DNA from: Actinomycetes bacterium
GTDB lineage: Bacteria > Actinomycetota > Thermoleophilia > RBG-16-64-13
Assembly: GCA_024637035.1 (NCBI GenBank)
Contig: JAGXFW010000003.1
Span: forward strand, 1-34,692
DNA: 34,692 nucleotides
Direction: 5' to 3'
Positions within the stretch are counted from its first letter, which is position 1. Each line of letters opens with the position of its first letter. The position numbers and the translations under genes were made by a program. The notes beneath the pieces are model-generated. The model was given only the letters and a program-made list of their open reading frames with translations, did no database searches and was not told where the DNA came from. Shown here piece after piece: positions 1 through 8,136 of the stretch.

Positions 1-1
1 G

Positions 2-253
2 TTCATCGAGAAGCAGATCAGCACCAACTCCGACATCGTGGCCCTCTCCGCCATGATGACCACCACCATGATGGGCATGAAGAAGGCCATCGTGAAGCTC
101 AAAGAGAAGAACCCGAACGTCATGATCATGGTCGGAGGCGCCCCCGTCACCGGCGAGATCGCCGACATGTTCGGTGCCGACGGCTACTCCGAGAACGCTT
201 CCAACGCCGTCTCCGAAGCCATCAAGATGGTAGGCGCTCTTCGCAACATGTAG
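2..253 (+). CDS. Corrinoid (cobalamin-binding) methyltransferase protein, C-terminal part
   Basis: This is the 3' end of a gene entering from the left edge, and only the last 83 residues are visible. The reading frame begins at base 2 and ends with TAG at 251-253. The text resembles the end of a B12-binding Rossmann domain of MtaC/MtbC/MtmC-type corrinoid proteins: a helix rich in Met and Thr (SAMMTTTM), a Lys-rich helix, then a beta strand MIMVGGAPV followed by GEIADMFGADGYSENA and a last helix. The GGAPV...GADGYS pattern is typical of the region that packs over the lower face of cobalamin. The His-bearing DxHxxG loop would lie upstream, outside the window. In such systems this protein carries the methyl group on cobalt between a substrate methyltransferase and a UroD-type enzyme such as the one at 6638-7714. 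Confidence 0.85.
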   Translation, partial: FIEKQISTNSDIVALSAMMTTTMMGMKKAIVKLKEKNPNVMIMVGGAPVTGEIADMFGADGYSENASNAVSEAIKMVGALRNM

Positions 254-275
254 CACCCGCCTGGTAGAAGGATGA

Positions 276-310
276 CCCCGGCGCGGCGCCTGTCTTGGGG
301 CGCGCCGGGG
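276..310 (+). terminator. Strong GC hairpin after the corrinoid gene
   Basis: The arms CCCCGGCGCG (276-285) and CGCGCCGGGG (301-310) are exact inverted repeats of 10 bp around a 15-nt loop. They lie 22 bases after the corrinoid gene stop and 77 bases before the next start. There is no clear T-tract after it (TATCTATCTC), so it may be a partial terminator, an attenuator or an mRNA-stabilising hairpin. Confidence 0.5.
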
Positions 311-386
311 TATCTATCTCTAGAACGGGCGCCGGTCCCAGTGATGTGGCCGGCGCGCAGCAGGCAACATCGACAAGGGGGATCGT

Positions 387-1220
387 ATGTCGAGCGCAGC
401 GCGTCGCGGAGAAGAGCTCTCCATCGAGGACTACCGTATCACCGAGGAACCCTACTACCGGGCTTCGGCGGATGAGGTCGAGCTCTTCGAGCAGGCGCAC
501 AAGCTGAAGTTCCCGGTCATGCTGAAGGGGCCCACCGGCAGCGGCAAGACCCGCTTCCTCCAGCACATGGCCTACCGCCTCAGACTGCCCCTGGTGACGG
601 TCGCCTGTCACGAAGACCTCACCGCCAGCGATCTTGTGGGCCGCTACCTCTTCATCGGCAACGAGACTCAATGGGTGGACGGGCCGCTGACGTTGGCGGT
701 GAAGCACGGCGGCATCTGCTATCTCGACGAGTTGGTGGAGGCGCGCAAGGACACCACCGTGGTGATCCACCCGCTGGGCGACGATCGTCGCATACTGCCC
801 ATCGAGAAGAAGGGTCACATCGTCGAGGCTCACGATGACTTCATGCTCGTGGTGAGCTTCAACCCCGGATACCAGAGCGTGCTCAAAGACCTGAAGCAGT
901 CGACGCGGCAGCGGTTCCTGGCTCTTGACTTCACGTATCCGGAGCGGGCCGCAGAGGTCGAGATCGTACGCACGGAGACCGGAGCCGATGCGGCCCTCGC
1001 CGACAAATTGGTGGAGCTCGCCTCCATGATCCGCAACCTGCGGGAGCACGGGCTCGAAGAGGGCGTCTCCACACGGCTTCTGGTGTACGCGGCGCGGCTG
1101 ATCCAGGACGGTGTGGCGCCGCGGAGGGCCGCCGCCGTGAGCATGGCGGCGCCTCTCACCGACGACGTCGACATGCTCGAGACCCTGTACGAACTCGTGG
1201 AGGCGGTGTTCGAGGCGTGA
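387..1220 (+). CDS. MoxR/CbbQ-family AAA+ ATPase
   Basis: A 277-residue AAA+ ATPase of the MoxR group, closest in layout to CbbQ/NorQ. Walker A is GPTGSGKT at residues 48-55, Walker B is ICYLDE at 110-115, and a sensor-1 Asn lies in VSFNPGY near 159, followed by the QSTRQRF arginine segment. A C-terminal helical lid contains [13 protein letters not shown]. CbbQ/NorQ proteins form hexamers that work with a VWA partner to remodel or load metals or cofactors into a target enzyme (Rubisco, nitric oxide reductase). The partner here is the next gene, which overlaps by 4 bp (GTGA). The target is unknown; by position it could be the corrinoid protein or methyltransferases of this cluster, which is inference. 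The ATG at 387 is preceded by GGGGGATCGT, a weak but plausible ribosome site. Confidence 0.9.
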   Translation: MSSAARRGEELSIEDYRITEEPYYRASADEVELFEQAHKLKFPVMLKGPTGSGKTRFLQHMAYRLRLPLVTVACHEDLTASDLVGRYLFIGNETQWVDGPLTLAVKHGGICYLDELVEARKDTTVVIHPLGDDRRILPIEKKGHIVEAHDDFMLVVSFNPGYQSVLKDLKQSTRQRFLALDFTYPERAAEVEIVRTETGADAALADKLVELASMIRNLREHGLEEGVSTRLLVYAARLIQDGVAPRRAAAVSMAAPLTDDVDMLETLYELVEAVFEA

Positions 1221-3796
1221 CCTCGTTGGAGCAGACGATGCTCGACCGGCTGCAGGGCGAAGCGCGCAGCTTCGTCTCTCGGGCTCGGACGCGCCTGGAT
1301 GGACTCGACGAGACCGACCTGGCTCTCTGGGTCGATATGGCTGAGTTCATCAACGGTCAGCGTCTGCGCGACAAGCGCCGCTTCTTCTTGGTGTCCCTCG
1401 ACGGTCTGAGCGCCCTGGAGGAACGGCCCCTCCTGCGCGCCGAGGTGCACGCGACCGCGCGGCGTTTCACCGGGCGGTCGAGTCGCCTGGGCGTGGCGTT
1501 CATGACGTTGTGCCGAGATCTGATGCCGAAGATCAGGGAGGACGACTTCCGCGAGATCGTGGAACGGGCCTCGGCTCTGGACAAGGATGTCGACCTGGCC
1601 TCGACGTTCATGCAGTACTCGCCGGCCGTCCTGGCCCGACGGGACATGGACTACCTTCGCGCGTGGCACTCCGGGGCTCTCGCCCTTTCACAAGTGGGTT
1701 GGTGGGCCGCGAAGGGGTATTTGGAGGCGGCGGGTAAGTCCGCTCAGTGGCTGCACGAAGAAGACCTCCCCGTGTTGGCCGAGACCGGAGCCAAGGTGGC
1801 GACGCGCTCTCGCCATGCTGTCAAGGGCCTCTTCCAGGCGTTGCCGGCCCTTGTCGCCAGCATGACCGTCGCCCAACTCGTGCAGTGGGTGGAGATGGGT
1901 CTCCAGGTGACCCGCCGCGAGGAAGACCTGGTGCTCTACATGTCGTACGGGTCGAAGCGGAGCCACGAAGCGGTGGAGGTCTTGTGTAAGACCACGTCCT
2001 TCGCCGCGTTCCGAAGTCGTATCGCCTTGCTGCTCGAGGCGTTCTTGGGCCGCCCCGCTCAGGTGCGCAGCATGTACGATCTGCTCGACCCGGCCGGTGT
2101 ACCTCCGGACGTGCCGGCGTTCACCGACGGCGAGAGGCTCTACGTGCGCCCCACGCTCGGGTGTGCCGGGGTCGCTCCGCTCGCCCTCTACAAGTTGGTG
2201 GCGTTGCATGCCGCCGCCCACGAGCGGTTCGGCAGCTACGGCGAGAAGGAACTGGAGCTCTTGTTCAGGCGGGGCATCTCCATGCTCACAGGGCGCGACG
2301 ACGGCCCCTCTGATCTCGACAGGTTCCTGTTCGGTGTGGCAGAGGATTTCCGCGTGGACACTGCTCTGCTGCGCACCCTGCCGGGGTTGCGGGCCGACGC
2401 GGAACTCGTGGTATCGCAGACGTACCTGGAGGTGACGGACTCCGGGACGCCCTTGTCCCCGGCTTCGTTGCGCGCTCACGCCGCTGGATTCCACCTTGGC
2501 GTTCGTCTGTTGGACGCGGCTGGTGCGGCTGCCCTTGAGGGCGTCCTGAGCGGATTGGCCAGCCCCGCGGCGAGCCCGGCGGATTCGGCGGCGGCCGCGG
2601 CCGAGCTGAAAGCTCTCTTCGGCGACCGGCTCCTGGAAACACAGGAGGCCGCCGCGACGGACATCCCCCACCCGCCCTACTACGACCACCTCTTCCTGGG
2701 CATGAAGATCGCCTCCCTCAACGCGGACTCCGACGAGTCGGGGAAGCCGGGCGGTCTCTCCCCCGGGGCGCCCGTGGACGTGCCGGGAAGCCTGCACCCC
2801 AGCGAGGTCATCGAAGGCCTCGAGATCACCGTTCGAGACCGGCAACAGGAAGTCGACTTGTTGATCCGGGACGAGGAAGACGATGAAGACGGGGATGAAG
2901 AGGGCGACAAGTTCCTATACCATGAGTGGGACTCCGCGGCAGGGGACTTCCGCAGGGACTGGTGTACGGTCCGTTGCAAGGACATCCCCCTTGGTGATCC
3001 GGCCTTCGTGCAGGACACCATCTCGCGGTATCGGGGGGAAGTGCTCCTCATCCGCCGCCAGTTCGAGCGGTTGCGGCCGGAGCGGGTGCGGCGCTATTTC
3101 AGGCAGCAGGATGGGGACGAGCTCGATCTTGACGCGCTCACCGAGGCGCTTGCCGACAAGGCGGCCGGCGTGCAGATGAGCGACAAGATCTTCATCCGCA
3201 GGGACAAGAAGCAGCGGGACGTGGCCGTGCTGTTCCTGCTCGACATGAGCGACTCCACCGACCAGTTGGTGGAAGGCGGGGAGCGGGTCATCGATGTCGA
3301 GAAGCAGGGGCTCGTGCTCCTCTCGGAGGCGGTCACCCCACTGAACGACCGGTTCGCCGTGATGGGGTTCTCCAGCAGGGGGCGCAAGCACGTGGACATG
3401 TACCGCATCAAGGATTTCGACGACGAGTTCGACGAGACCGTGGAGCGACGCATCGCCGGCATCCAGCCGTTCGACTACACACGTTTGGGGGCAGCCATCC
3501 GCCACGCGACCGACCACTTGTCGAAAGAGAGCGCGGCCATCCGACTGCTCATCTTGCTGAGCGACGGCCGCCCCTACGACATGGGCTACGGCGACATGCG
3601 CTACGCGCTGGAGGACACCAAGATGGCTCTGTCGGAAGCCGTGCGCTCCGACACCAAGGTCTTCTGCATAACGGTCGATCCCGAAGGGCCACGGTACTTG
3701 GAGGACATGTTCGGGGCCAACAGGTACACGGTGATTCAGAATGTGAGTCATCTGCCCACCAAGCTACCCCGCATCTACGGAGCGTTGACCGCGTGA
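1217..3796 (+). CDS. CbbO/NorD-type VWA-domain protein
   Basis: An 859-residue protein starting at GTG 1217, which overlaps the stop of the AAA ATPase gene (GTGA), so the pair is probably translationally coupled. The C-terminal ~200 residues are a von Willebrand factor A domain with an intact MIDAS motif, D676-M-S678-D-S680, then a Thr in FDYTRLG and an Asp in [11 protein letters not shown]. The long N-terminal part is helical with no recognised catalytic motif. A very acidic linker ([13 protein letters not shown]) lies around residue 560. This architecture is that of CbbO/NorD, the adaptors that dock AAA hexamers onto a metalloenzyme through a metal-coordinated acidic residue. Confidence in the family is high. 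The substrate is not known, and no Rubisco or Nor gene is in view. Confidence 0.88.
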   Translation: MTSLEQTMLDRLQGEARSFVSRARTRLDGLDETDLALWVDMAEFINGQRLRDKRRFFLVSLDGLSALEERPLLRAEVHATARRFTGRSSRLGVAFMTLCRDLMPKIREDDFREIVERASALDKDVDLASTFMQYSPAVLARRDMDYLRAWHSGALALSQVGWWAAKGYLEAAGKSAQWLHEEDLPVLAETGAKVATRSRHAVKGLFQALPALVASMTVAQLVQWVEMGLQVTRREEDLVLYMSYGSKRSHEAVEVLCKTTSFAAFRSRIALLLEAFLGRPAQVRSMYDLLDPAGVPPDVPAFTDGERLYVRPTLGCAGVAPLALYKLVALHAAAHERFGSYGEKELELLFRRGISMLTGRDDGPSDLDRFLFGVAEDFRVDTALLRTLPGLRADAELVVSQTYLEVTDSGTPLSPASLRAHAAGFHLGVRLLDAAGAAALEGVLSGLASPAASPADSAAAAAELKALFGDRLLETQEAAATDIPHPPYYDHLFLGMKIASLNADSDESGKPGGLSPGAPVDVPGSLHPSEVIEGLEITVRDRQQEVDLLIRDEEDDEDGDEEGDKFLYHEWDSAAGDFRRDWCTVRCKDIPLGDPAFVQDTISRYRGEVLLIRRQFERLRPERVRRYFRQQDGDELDLDALTEALADKAAGVQMSDKIFIRRDKKQRDVAVLFLLDMSDSTDQLVEGGERVIDVEKQGLVLLSEAVTPLNDRFAVMGFSSRGRKHVDMYRIKDFDDEFDETVERRIAGIQPFDYTRLGAAIRHATDHLSKESAAIRLLILLSDGRPYDMGYGDMRYALEDTKMALSEAVRSDTKVFCITVDPEGPRYLEDMFGANRYTVIQNVSHLPTKLPRIYGALTA

Positions 3797-3836
3797 TGGA
3801 GGCGAACGAGAGGTGTCGCATGACCGAGGGGATCGC

Positions 3837-4484
3837 ATGAGGATCATCCAGATAGCCGGCTTCCTGGGGAGCGGAAAGACCACGCTCCTGCTGCGCATTT
3901 CGCGCTCGCTGGCTGAGGACAAGGGGTTCAAGGTGGCTTTGGTTGTCAACGAGATCGGCGAGATCCCCGTTGACGGCAAGGTCATGGAGGAGTCTGGTAT
4001 GAAGGTGAAGGACATCGGTGGCGGATGCATCTGCTGCGAGGTGGCCAGCACGTTCGCCAAGACCCTGACCCAGCTCTACCGCGACTTCTCGCCCGACATC
4101 GTGTTGGTGGAACCGACAGGTGTGGCCCTACCTCGTCAGGTGAAGCTGGCGGCGGCCATGGGCAGCAGGGGAGCTCCCATAGAGATCGGGCCGGTGGTGG
4201 TGTTGTTCGACGCCACCCGCCCCGACGAACTGCTCGACATGGAGCTGATGGGGCTGCTGGTCACCAGCCAGCTCGCGGACGCCGACATCGTGGCTGTCTC
4301 GAAGGTCGACGTGGTGGACGCCGCCGCGCTGGCGGCCGCGCTGGCGGCGGCGAAGGAAGTCATACCGGGAGCGGAGTTCATCCCGGTGTCGTCGGTCACC
4401 GGAGAGGGTCTCGATCTGCTGATCGAGCGCTTGTCGGCCGATGCCGCGCCTGGATCGGAGCGGGAGGTGGTCGATGCAGACTGA
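3837..4484 (+). CDS. G3E-family GTPase, CobW/COG0523-like, with GCICC metal motif
   Basis: A 215-residue P-loop GTPase. Walker A is GFLGSGKT (8-15), the switch region holds NEIGEIPVDG (38-47), the metal motif GGGCICC lies at 61-67 with Cys64, Cys66 and Cys67, Walker B-like VLVEPTG follows, and base recognition is SKVD in place of NKxD. The CxCC motif is diagnostic of COG0523 metallochaperones, which use GTP hydrolysis to hand a metal or metallocofactor to a client. The protein lacks the usual CobW C-terminal domain, so it is a minimal G domain. I chose ATG 3837 because GAGGGG precedes it and the family usually begins a few residues before the first strand. GTG 3813 (GGAGG at 3798-3802) is an alternative. 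It is the all-cysteine paralogue of the Sec-containing GTPase at 4965-5597. Confidence 0.88.
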   Translation: MRIIQIAGFLGSGKTTLLLRISRSLAEDKGFKVALVVNEIGEIPVDGKVMEESGMKVKDIGGGCICCEVASTFAKTLTQLYRDFSPDIVLVEPTGVALPRQVKLAAAMGSRGAPIEIGPVVVLFDATRPDELLDMELMGLLVTSQLADADIVAVSKVDVVDAAALAAALAAAKEVIPGAEFIPVSSVTGEGLDLLIERLSADAAPGSEREVVDAD

Positions 4485-4965
4485 CGACGCCTGTTATCTG
4501 GATCACGGCGTGAGCGGCTATGGCGTGGCTGTCAAGCTGCACCACGACCGGCCCGCGGAGCCGCAGGAGGTCGGCGACCTGCTGCGCGAGATGATGGACG
4601 CCATCGCCCGCGATTGCGTGGAGCGTGGCGCCAAGTTCATCGGGCACATCAAGTCGCACCTGATGTGCGCTCAGGGCAGCCTGAAGGCCGACACCATAGG
4701 TATCAGCCACCCGGCCGCCCTTCACGGCGAACTCTCCGGCCCATCGAACGACCTGTATGTGGCGATCAACTCCATCGTGCAGGGCATCACCGAGGTCCAG
4801 GTGAAAGAAGCCACCCTTGGCAGCGCGCACCGATTGGCGGAAGAGCGCGGGTTCCGCGTGGTCTTGGAGAAGGAGCACCTCTACTTCGACGAGTACGACT
4901 TCGCCTCCGACGAGGATTATCTCCAGCAACTCGAGGCGCAGTTCGAATCCGGGGCGGAGGAGTAG
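4474..4965 (+). CDS. Unknown protein between two GTPases
   Basis: A 163-residue soluble protein that I do not recognise. The ATG at 4474 has GGGAGG six bases upstream and overlaps the end of the first GTPase gene by 11 bp. Its last base is shared with the GTG of the second GTPase (TAGTG), so the three genes are tightly coupled. Visible features are a HDRPAEPQEVGDLLREMMDAIARD helix, a FIGHIKSHL strand-turn, a central region HPAALHGELSGPSNDLYVAINSIVQGI, and an acidic C-terminus (FDEYDFASDEDYLQQLE). There is one Cys near the start and one in HLMCAQG; His residues (HDH-type spacing is absent) could be metal ligands. Placement between two putative metallochaperone GTPases suggests an accessory or client-binding role, which is inference. 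Confidence 0.75.
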   Translation: MQTDDACYLDHGVSGYGVAVKLHHDRPAEPQEVGDLLREMMDAIARDCVERGAKFIGHIKSHLMCAQGSLKADTIGISHPAALHGELSGPSNDLYVAINSIVQGITEVQVKEATLGSAHRLAEERGFRVVLEKEHLYFDEYDFASDEDYLQQLEAQFESGAEE

Positions 4966-5597
4966 TGAGCACGAACGGCGATTCCGTGGCGACCCAGGTG
5001 ATCTCGGTGATCGGTCTGCTCGACTCGGGCAAGAGCTCCTTGATCCGCGTCCTTCTGGAGGCGGTACGCGAGCGCGGCGGCACCGCGGGCGTGGTCCTGA
5101 ACGACAGGGGGGCGGTCGAGTTGGACACCGAGGAGGTGACGGAGCACCATCCGATCGAGCAGATCGGAGGCGGATGAATCGGCTGCACCGAAGCCGGGAG
5201 CTTCGGTCGGGCCCTCAAGCAGATGACCCGTGTGCATGGAGTGAAGTATGTCTTCGCGGAACCCTCGGGCATCGTGGTACCCTTCGAGCTTCGCAACGCC
5301 ATCGCGATGGCTAGTCGTGACGCCAAGGTGTCCACCGGCCCGGTAGTCGTGCTCCTGAACGCGGCGGACCCTGAGGCGCCCTTCTCCGAACATGTGGCTC
5401 ACATCACGCGGCAACAAGTGCAGCAGGCGGACCTGATCGCCGTGACCAAGGCAGACGCAGCAGCCGACGGTGCCGTGGAGCACCTGGAGGCGGCGGCGCG
5501 CGCTCTTGCACCGGAGATCCCGATATACAGCGTGAGCCTTACTTCGGACCGAGCGATGACGGCCTTGGTCGACGCGATCCTTGGGAACAGGGAGTGA
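4965..5597 (+). CDS. G3E-like GTPase, probable selenoprotein (Sec71, GGGUIGC)
   Basis: The frame is open from GTG 4965 to the stop at 5597 except for one TGA at 5175-5177. The 210-residue product has Walker A GLLDSGKS (17-24), then IEQIGGG, the TGA codon (residue 71), IGC with Cys74, then FAEPSG and TKAD. Aligned with the neighbouring GTPase, GGG-C64-I-C-C67 corresponds to GGG-U71-I-G-C74. The TGA therefore replaces exactly the metal-binding Cys, and homology continues on both sides in the same frame. A perfect 8-bp hairpin starts 9 nt after the TGA. These facts favour Sec insertion over a pseudogene. If translation stopped at the TGA, the product would lose its switch II and base-recognition parts. 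Sec has not been shown experimentally; a nonsense mutation is the alternative. Confidence 0.85.
5187..5207 (+). promoter_or_regulatory. SECIS-like hairpin after the GTPase UGA
   Basis: Arms ACCGAAGC (5187-5194) and GCTTCGGT (5200-5207) pair perfectly over 8 bp around the 5-nt loop CGGGA. The hairpin begins 9 nt after the UGA at 5175-5177, the range in which SelB binds bacterial SECIS elements. It lies inside the coding frame, as bacterial SECIS elements do. Function is inferred from position and geometry. Confidence 0.65.
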
Positions 5598-5718
5598 AAT
5601 GGGTGTGGGTGGAAGTCACGCCAAGTGAAACGGCGCGCACGGAGAGCGCGAGAGGTCCGCAGAGTGTAGAGTTGTTCATGCGACCCGATGCCCGGGGCGC
5701 GCTGAGGGAAGGAAGACA

Positions 5719-6498
5719 GTGACGGCGGTAGCGAGATACGCCAGGCGAGCCGAGGAAGCGACGAGCCGGGATGCGGCTCCGTCCTTGGCTGCCGCGATCG
5801 AGGCGATCGCGACCCAGGCTGGGGTGGATCTGGTGGGCTTCGGTGACGTACGCGAGGCCCTCACGGCGGAATTCCTGCACCTTCCACAAGGCATCTCCCT
5901 CGGTGTGGTGCACCCGGCGGTCACACTTCTTCAGAGTCAGCAGAGACCGATCTCTGAACGCGCCCTGGCGAGGGCTCTCTCGGATCATCGGGACACCAGA
6001 GGTCAGGCCGTTCTGGACGCGGCGCTGAGGAAGATAGCGGAGTTCCTTCGAGCCGAAGGGTACCGCTACTTCTGCTGCCCCCCCGAGGTCGACCCTATGG
6101 AGACACCGTTCGCCGCACTGATGGTGCGCCGGTTCTCTCACAAGGCCGCCGCCACCTGCGCGGGGCTCGGCACGGTGGGCAGGCACGGGCTTCTGAATCA
6201 CCCGGAGTACGGACCGCACGTTGGCTGGGCGACGGTTGTGACCAACGCGCCTTTGCCGGTCAGCAGTCCTGAGTTCGAGAGCCGTTGTGGGGACTGTGGG
6301 CTGTGTGTGTCCGCATGTCCGGCGGGTGCGATCTCGGGGCGCACCTGGCGGAGGGAAGACGGCATGGTGCGCATGGTCGATGTTGACAAGTGCCGCACGC
6401 TTCTTGACGAGAACGAGCGCACCACCGGTCGGAGGACCTGTGGGTGCTGCGCCGTGGCGTGCACGAAAGCGAGGTTGACAGGGTTTTCTGTCCTGTGA
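5719..6498 (+). CDS. QueG-like protein with two 4Fe-4S motifs
   Basis: A 259-residue iron-sulfur protein. The C-terminal part has a ferredoxin-like motif CGDCGLCVSACPAGA, followed by a second Cys set in DKCRTLL and TCGCCAVACTKA, enough for two 4Fe-4S clusters. The middle (CCPPEVDPMETPFAALMVRRFSHKAAATCAGLGTVGRHGLL) resembles epoxyqueuosine-reductase-type proteins (QueG fold), where this region contacts a corrinoid. It lacks the full QueG length (~350), so a queuosine role is unlikely. Related double-cluster proteins are common beside corrinoid methyltransferases, where reductive activation of Co(II) to Co(I) is needed. That makes it a candidate electron donor here (inference). The GTG start at 5719 follows GGAAGGAAG. 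A 121-bp gap with no evident gene separates it from the GTPase. Confidence 0.8.
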   Translation: MTAVARYARRAEEATSRDAAPSLAAAIEAIATQAGVDLVGFGDVREALTAEFLHLPQGISLGVVHPAVTLLQSQQRPISERALARALSDHRDTRGQAVLDAALRKIAEFLRAEGYRYFCCPPEVDPMETPFAALMVRRFSHKAAATCAGLGTVGRHGLLNHPEYGPHVGWATVVTNAPLPVSSPEFESRCGDCGLCVSACPAGAISGRTWRREDGMVRMVDVDKCRTLLDENERTTGRRTCGCCAVACTKARLTGFSVL

Positions 6499-6580
6499 CC
6501 CGAGGCACGCCGGGAATCGCCGCCCAAGGCGGTGTGGCGTGTAGTCGGGCATCACGCGGAGGAAGGGGGTGGTGGCCGGT

Positions 6581-6592
6581 CCTTAGCTAAGG
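6581..6592. promoter_or_regulatory. 12-bp perfect palindrome upstream of the methyltransferase gene
   Basis: CCTTAGCTAAGG is a perfect palindrome 45 bases before the ATG at 6638, in a 139-bp gap that separates the methyltransferase sub-operon from the 4Fe-4S gene. It is a candidate operator. No convincing -35/-10 pair was identified. Confidence 0.3.
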
Positions 6593-6637
6593 TGATCTCA
6601 TTGATCCCGTATACGTTCGAGCAATGGAAGGAGGACG

Positions 6638-7714
6638 ATGGGAAAGCAGGCAGTTCTTGATGCCTACCAGGGGAAGTACACCCCGGTAGTGCCGTGGGTT
6701 CCGTATGTTGGTGTGCACGGTGCGTATCTCATCGGTGAGACAGCGACGACGGTCCTTCAGGATGCGGATCTGCTGGCAAAAGCGGTGGTCAACGCCGCCG
6801 CCAGGTACAAGGCAGACGGTATCCCGTTGGTCTTCGACCTCGCGGTCGAAGCCATGTCTATGGGCATCGAAGCCAAGTGGTTCGATGACAACCCACCGAC
6901 GGTCATCGTTCACCCGCTCATCGACAAAACGTTGGCGGAAGCCAACCTCTCGATCCCCGGCCCGCAAGACGGTCGTTGGCCGGTGATCATCGAGGCTGGC
7001 AAGAAGGCCAAGGCTCAACTCGGTGACGTAGCGCTCATCGGTCTCGTGTGTGGTCCGCTCACTTTGGCTTCGCACCTTCGCGGCGCGAAGATCTTCACCG
7101 ACATGGTGAAGAAGCCTGAGTTGGCCATGGAGATCCTCGAGTTCGCCGCCAAGGTGTGCGCCGAATCCGCGCGCATCTACGCGGAAGAGATCGGCTGCGA
7201 CATCGTTGCGTTGGTGGAGCCGGTCGGCAGCCAGGTGCGTCCGGACACGTACGACAAGTTCGTCATCCCGGCCTGCCAGGAAGCCATCGAGAAGATCCAC
7301 GGCGCCGGCAAGGTCAGCTCTCTGTACATCTGCGGCGACGCTACCAAGATCGTCGAGAACATGATGTACACCGGCTGCCAATGTGTCTGCGTGGACGAGC
7401 AGCTGAACATGAACTACGTACGTGACGGTGCGATGAAGTACGGTCGTGGGTTCGGCGGTAACTTGAAGCTCACGTTGGCTCTCTCGTTGGGGATCATCGA
7501 TCCTCGCGAAGACGCCATCGTCAGCCTCGCCGCCGGTGGGAAGGTGGGATACACCTTCTCCCCTGGCTGAGACATGCCCTACGACGTTCCAGTTGAGAAC
7601 GTGGATAAGGTACTCGAAGCCAAGACCTGGTACGAGACGTACTACGCGCACTATCCCGACGTCCCCTACCCGGCGTTGCAGCCCATGCGCAGCCCGGCCC
7701 AAGTAGGGGGGTGA
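6638..7714 (+). CDS. UroD/MtbA-type methyltransferase, probable selenoprotein (Sec311)
   Basis: ATG 6638 follows GGAGG. The frame is open to TGA 7712-7714 apart from an internal TGA at 7568-7570 (codon 311), giving 358 residues, close to the usual 340-360 of the family. Stopping at 7568 would cut off the last helix and one metal ligand. Family features include the N-terminal TPVVPWVPYVG, LIGLVCGPLTLASHLRG, LVEPVGSQ, SLYICGDATKIV and GGKVGYTFSPG-U-DMPYDVPVENV. In MtaA/MtbA/UroD-like methylcobamide:thiol methyltransferases the catalytic zinc is held by HxC plus a distal Cys, and that distal Cys is in the SPGC(D/A) motif. Here the distal ligand is the TGA codon and the first motif is YIC. The enzyme would move methyl from the corrinoid protein to a thiol or similar acceptor. 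Sec as a zinc ligand is inferred. Confidence 0.85.
7584..7602 (+). promoter_or_regulatory. SECIS-like hairpin after the methyltransferase UGA
   Basis: Arms ACGTTC (7584-7589) and GAACGT (7597-7602) are exact complements around a 7-nt loop CAGTTGA that contains a GU. The hairpin begins 13 nt after the UGA at 7568-7570. The stem is shorter than in the other four cases, so this is the weakest of the five. Confidence 0.45.
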
Positions 7715-7719
7715 TCGGT

Positions 7720-8058
7720 ATGTCAGAGAAGATCCTGGTAGAGGTTCTGACTCTCGACTCCCTTCAGTGACCGGCTTGCGGGTACATGGTCGATGTACTC
7801 ACTACGCTGCCGGATGACGTGAAGGAATTCATCGACTACAAAGAGTGGTCGATCAAGAACCCTGAAGGCATCGGCATGTTCGTCGAGCGCAAGGGACGCG
7901 TTCTCCCGACTCTCTGTGTGAACAAGGAGTTGTCGTACGAGAGCATCATCCCGACGCTGGACGAGCTGTACGAGACCCTTCTTGGGGCTGCGACCTCCGA
8001 CGAGCAGCGTGACACCTTGAAAAAGGCGCACGCCAAAGCTCAGGAGGAGTACGAGTAA
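7720..8058 (+). CDS. Small thioredoxin-like protein, probable selenoprotein (U17-P-A-C20)
   Basis: ATG 7720 lies 6 bases after the methyltransferase stop, behind a G-rich site (AGGGGGG). One TGA at 7768-7770 (codon 17) interrupts a 112-residue frame. The sequence around it, VEVLTLDSLQ-U-PACGYMVDVL, is a thioredoxin-type strand followed by a UxxC redox motif and helix. Downstream come KNPEGIGMFVERKGRVLPTLCVNKEL, with a Pro before the last strand like the cis-Pro loop, and an acidic and basic C-terminal helix. The first start after the TGA (ATG 7786) would drop the whole first strand and the redox motif, so a separate gene starting there is unlikely. A hairpin with the loop GGTCG follows the TGA at 9 nt. 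Likely role: thiol/selenol redox partner or methyl acceptor for the upstream methyltransferase (inference). Confidence 0.85.
7780..7800 (+). promoter_or_regulatory. SECIS-like hairpin after the thioredoxin-like UGA
   Basis: Arms GGGTACAT (7780-7787) and ATGTACTC (7793-7800) make an 8-bp stem with one G-U pair around the loop GGTCG. It starts 9 nt after the UGA at 7768-7770. A GGUC loop is also a feature of the Escherichia coli fdhF SECIS, where the G and U are read by SelB. This is the best-looking of the five. Confidence 0.72.
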
Positions 8059-8075
8059 GAACCGTGCTCGGATGC

Positions 8076-8106
8076 GGGCGGCGGCGGCCATCGGCCGCCG
8101 CCGCCC
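8076..8106 (+). other. 14-bp perfect GC hairpin between genes
   Basis: Arms of 14 bp (8076-8089 and 8093-8106, built of GGC/GCC repeats) pair perfectly around ATC. It lies 18 bases after the thioredoxin-like gene and is followed by CCATTCG, not a T-run. It may slow ribosomes, protect mRNA ends or partly terminate. Confidence 0.55.
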
Positions 8107-8136
8107 CATTCGCATAGGAAGGAGTCCCTCGAACCC

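Noticed and set aside
276-310. A riboswitch (for example cobalamin) ahead of the AAA gene.
   Set aside because: The gap is only 133 bp, has one simple GC hairpin, and no B12-box-like motif was seen.
222-1049. Long minus-strand open frame opposite the AAA ATPase gene.
   Set aside because: It is the antisense shadow of a clear MoxR/CbbQ gene; high GC content creates long false frames. The same applies to many others, for example 2915-3751, 9706-10608 and 20313-21881.
387-3796. Rubisco activase (CbbQO) or NorQD function.
   Set aside because: No Rubisco or nitric oxide reductase gene is in the window; the family is used by many clients.
5719-6498. Epoxyqueuosine reductase QueG.
   Set aside because: The protein is about 100 residues shorter than QueG and sits in a corrinoid/selenoprotein context; only a fold-level similarity is supported.
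6499-6660. The 4Fe-4S gene's frame stays open past its TGA at 6496-6498 for about 54 codons, which could look like a sixth Sec site.
   Set aside because: The protein already ends after its last Cys cluster, the extension is Gly/Arg-rich and overlaps the methyltransferase ribosome site, and no family motif aligns with the TGA.
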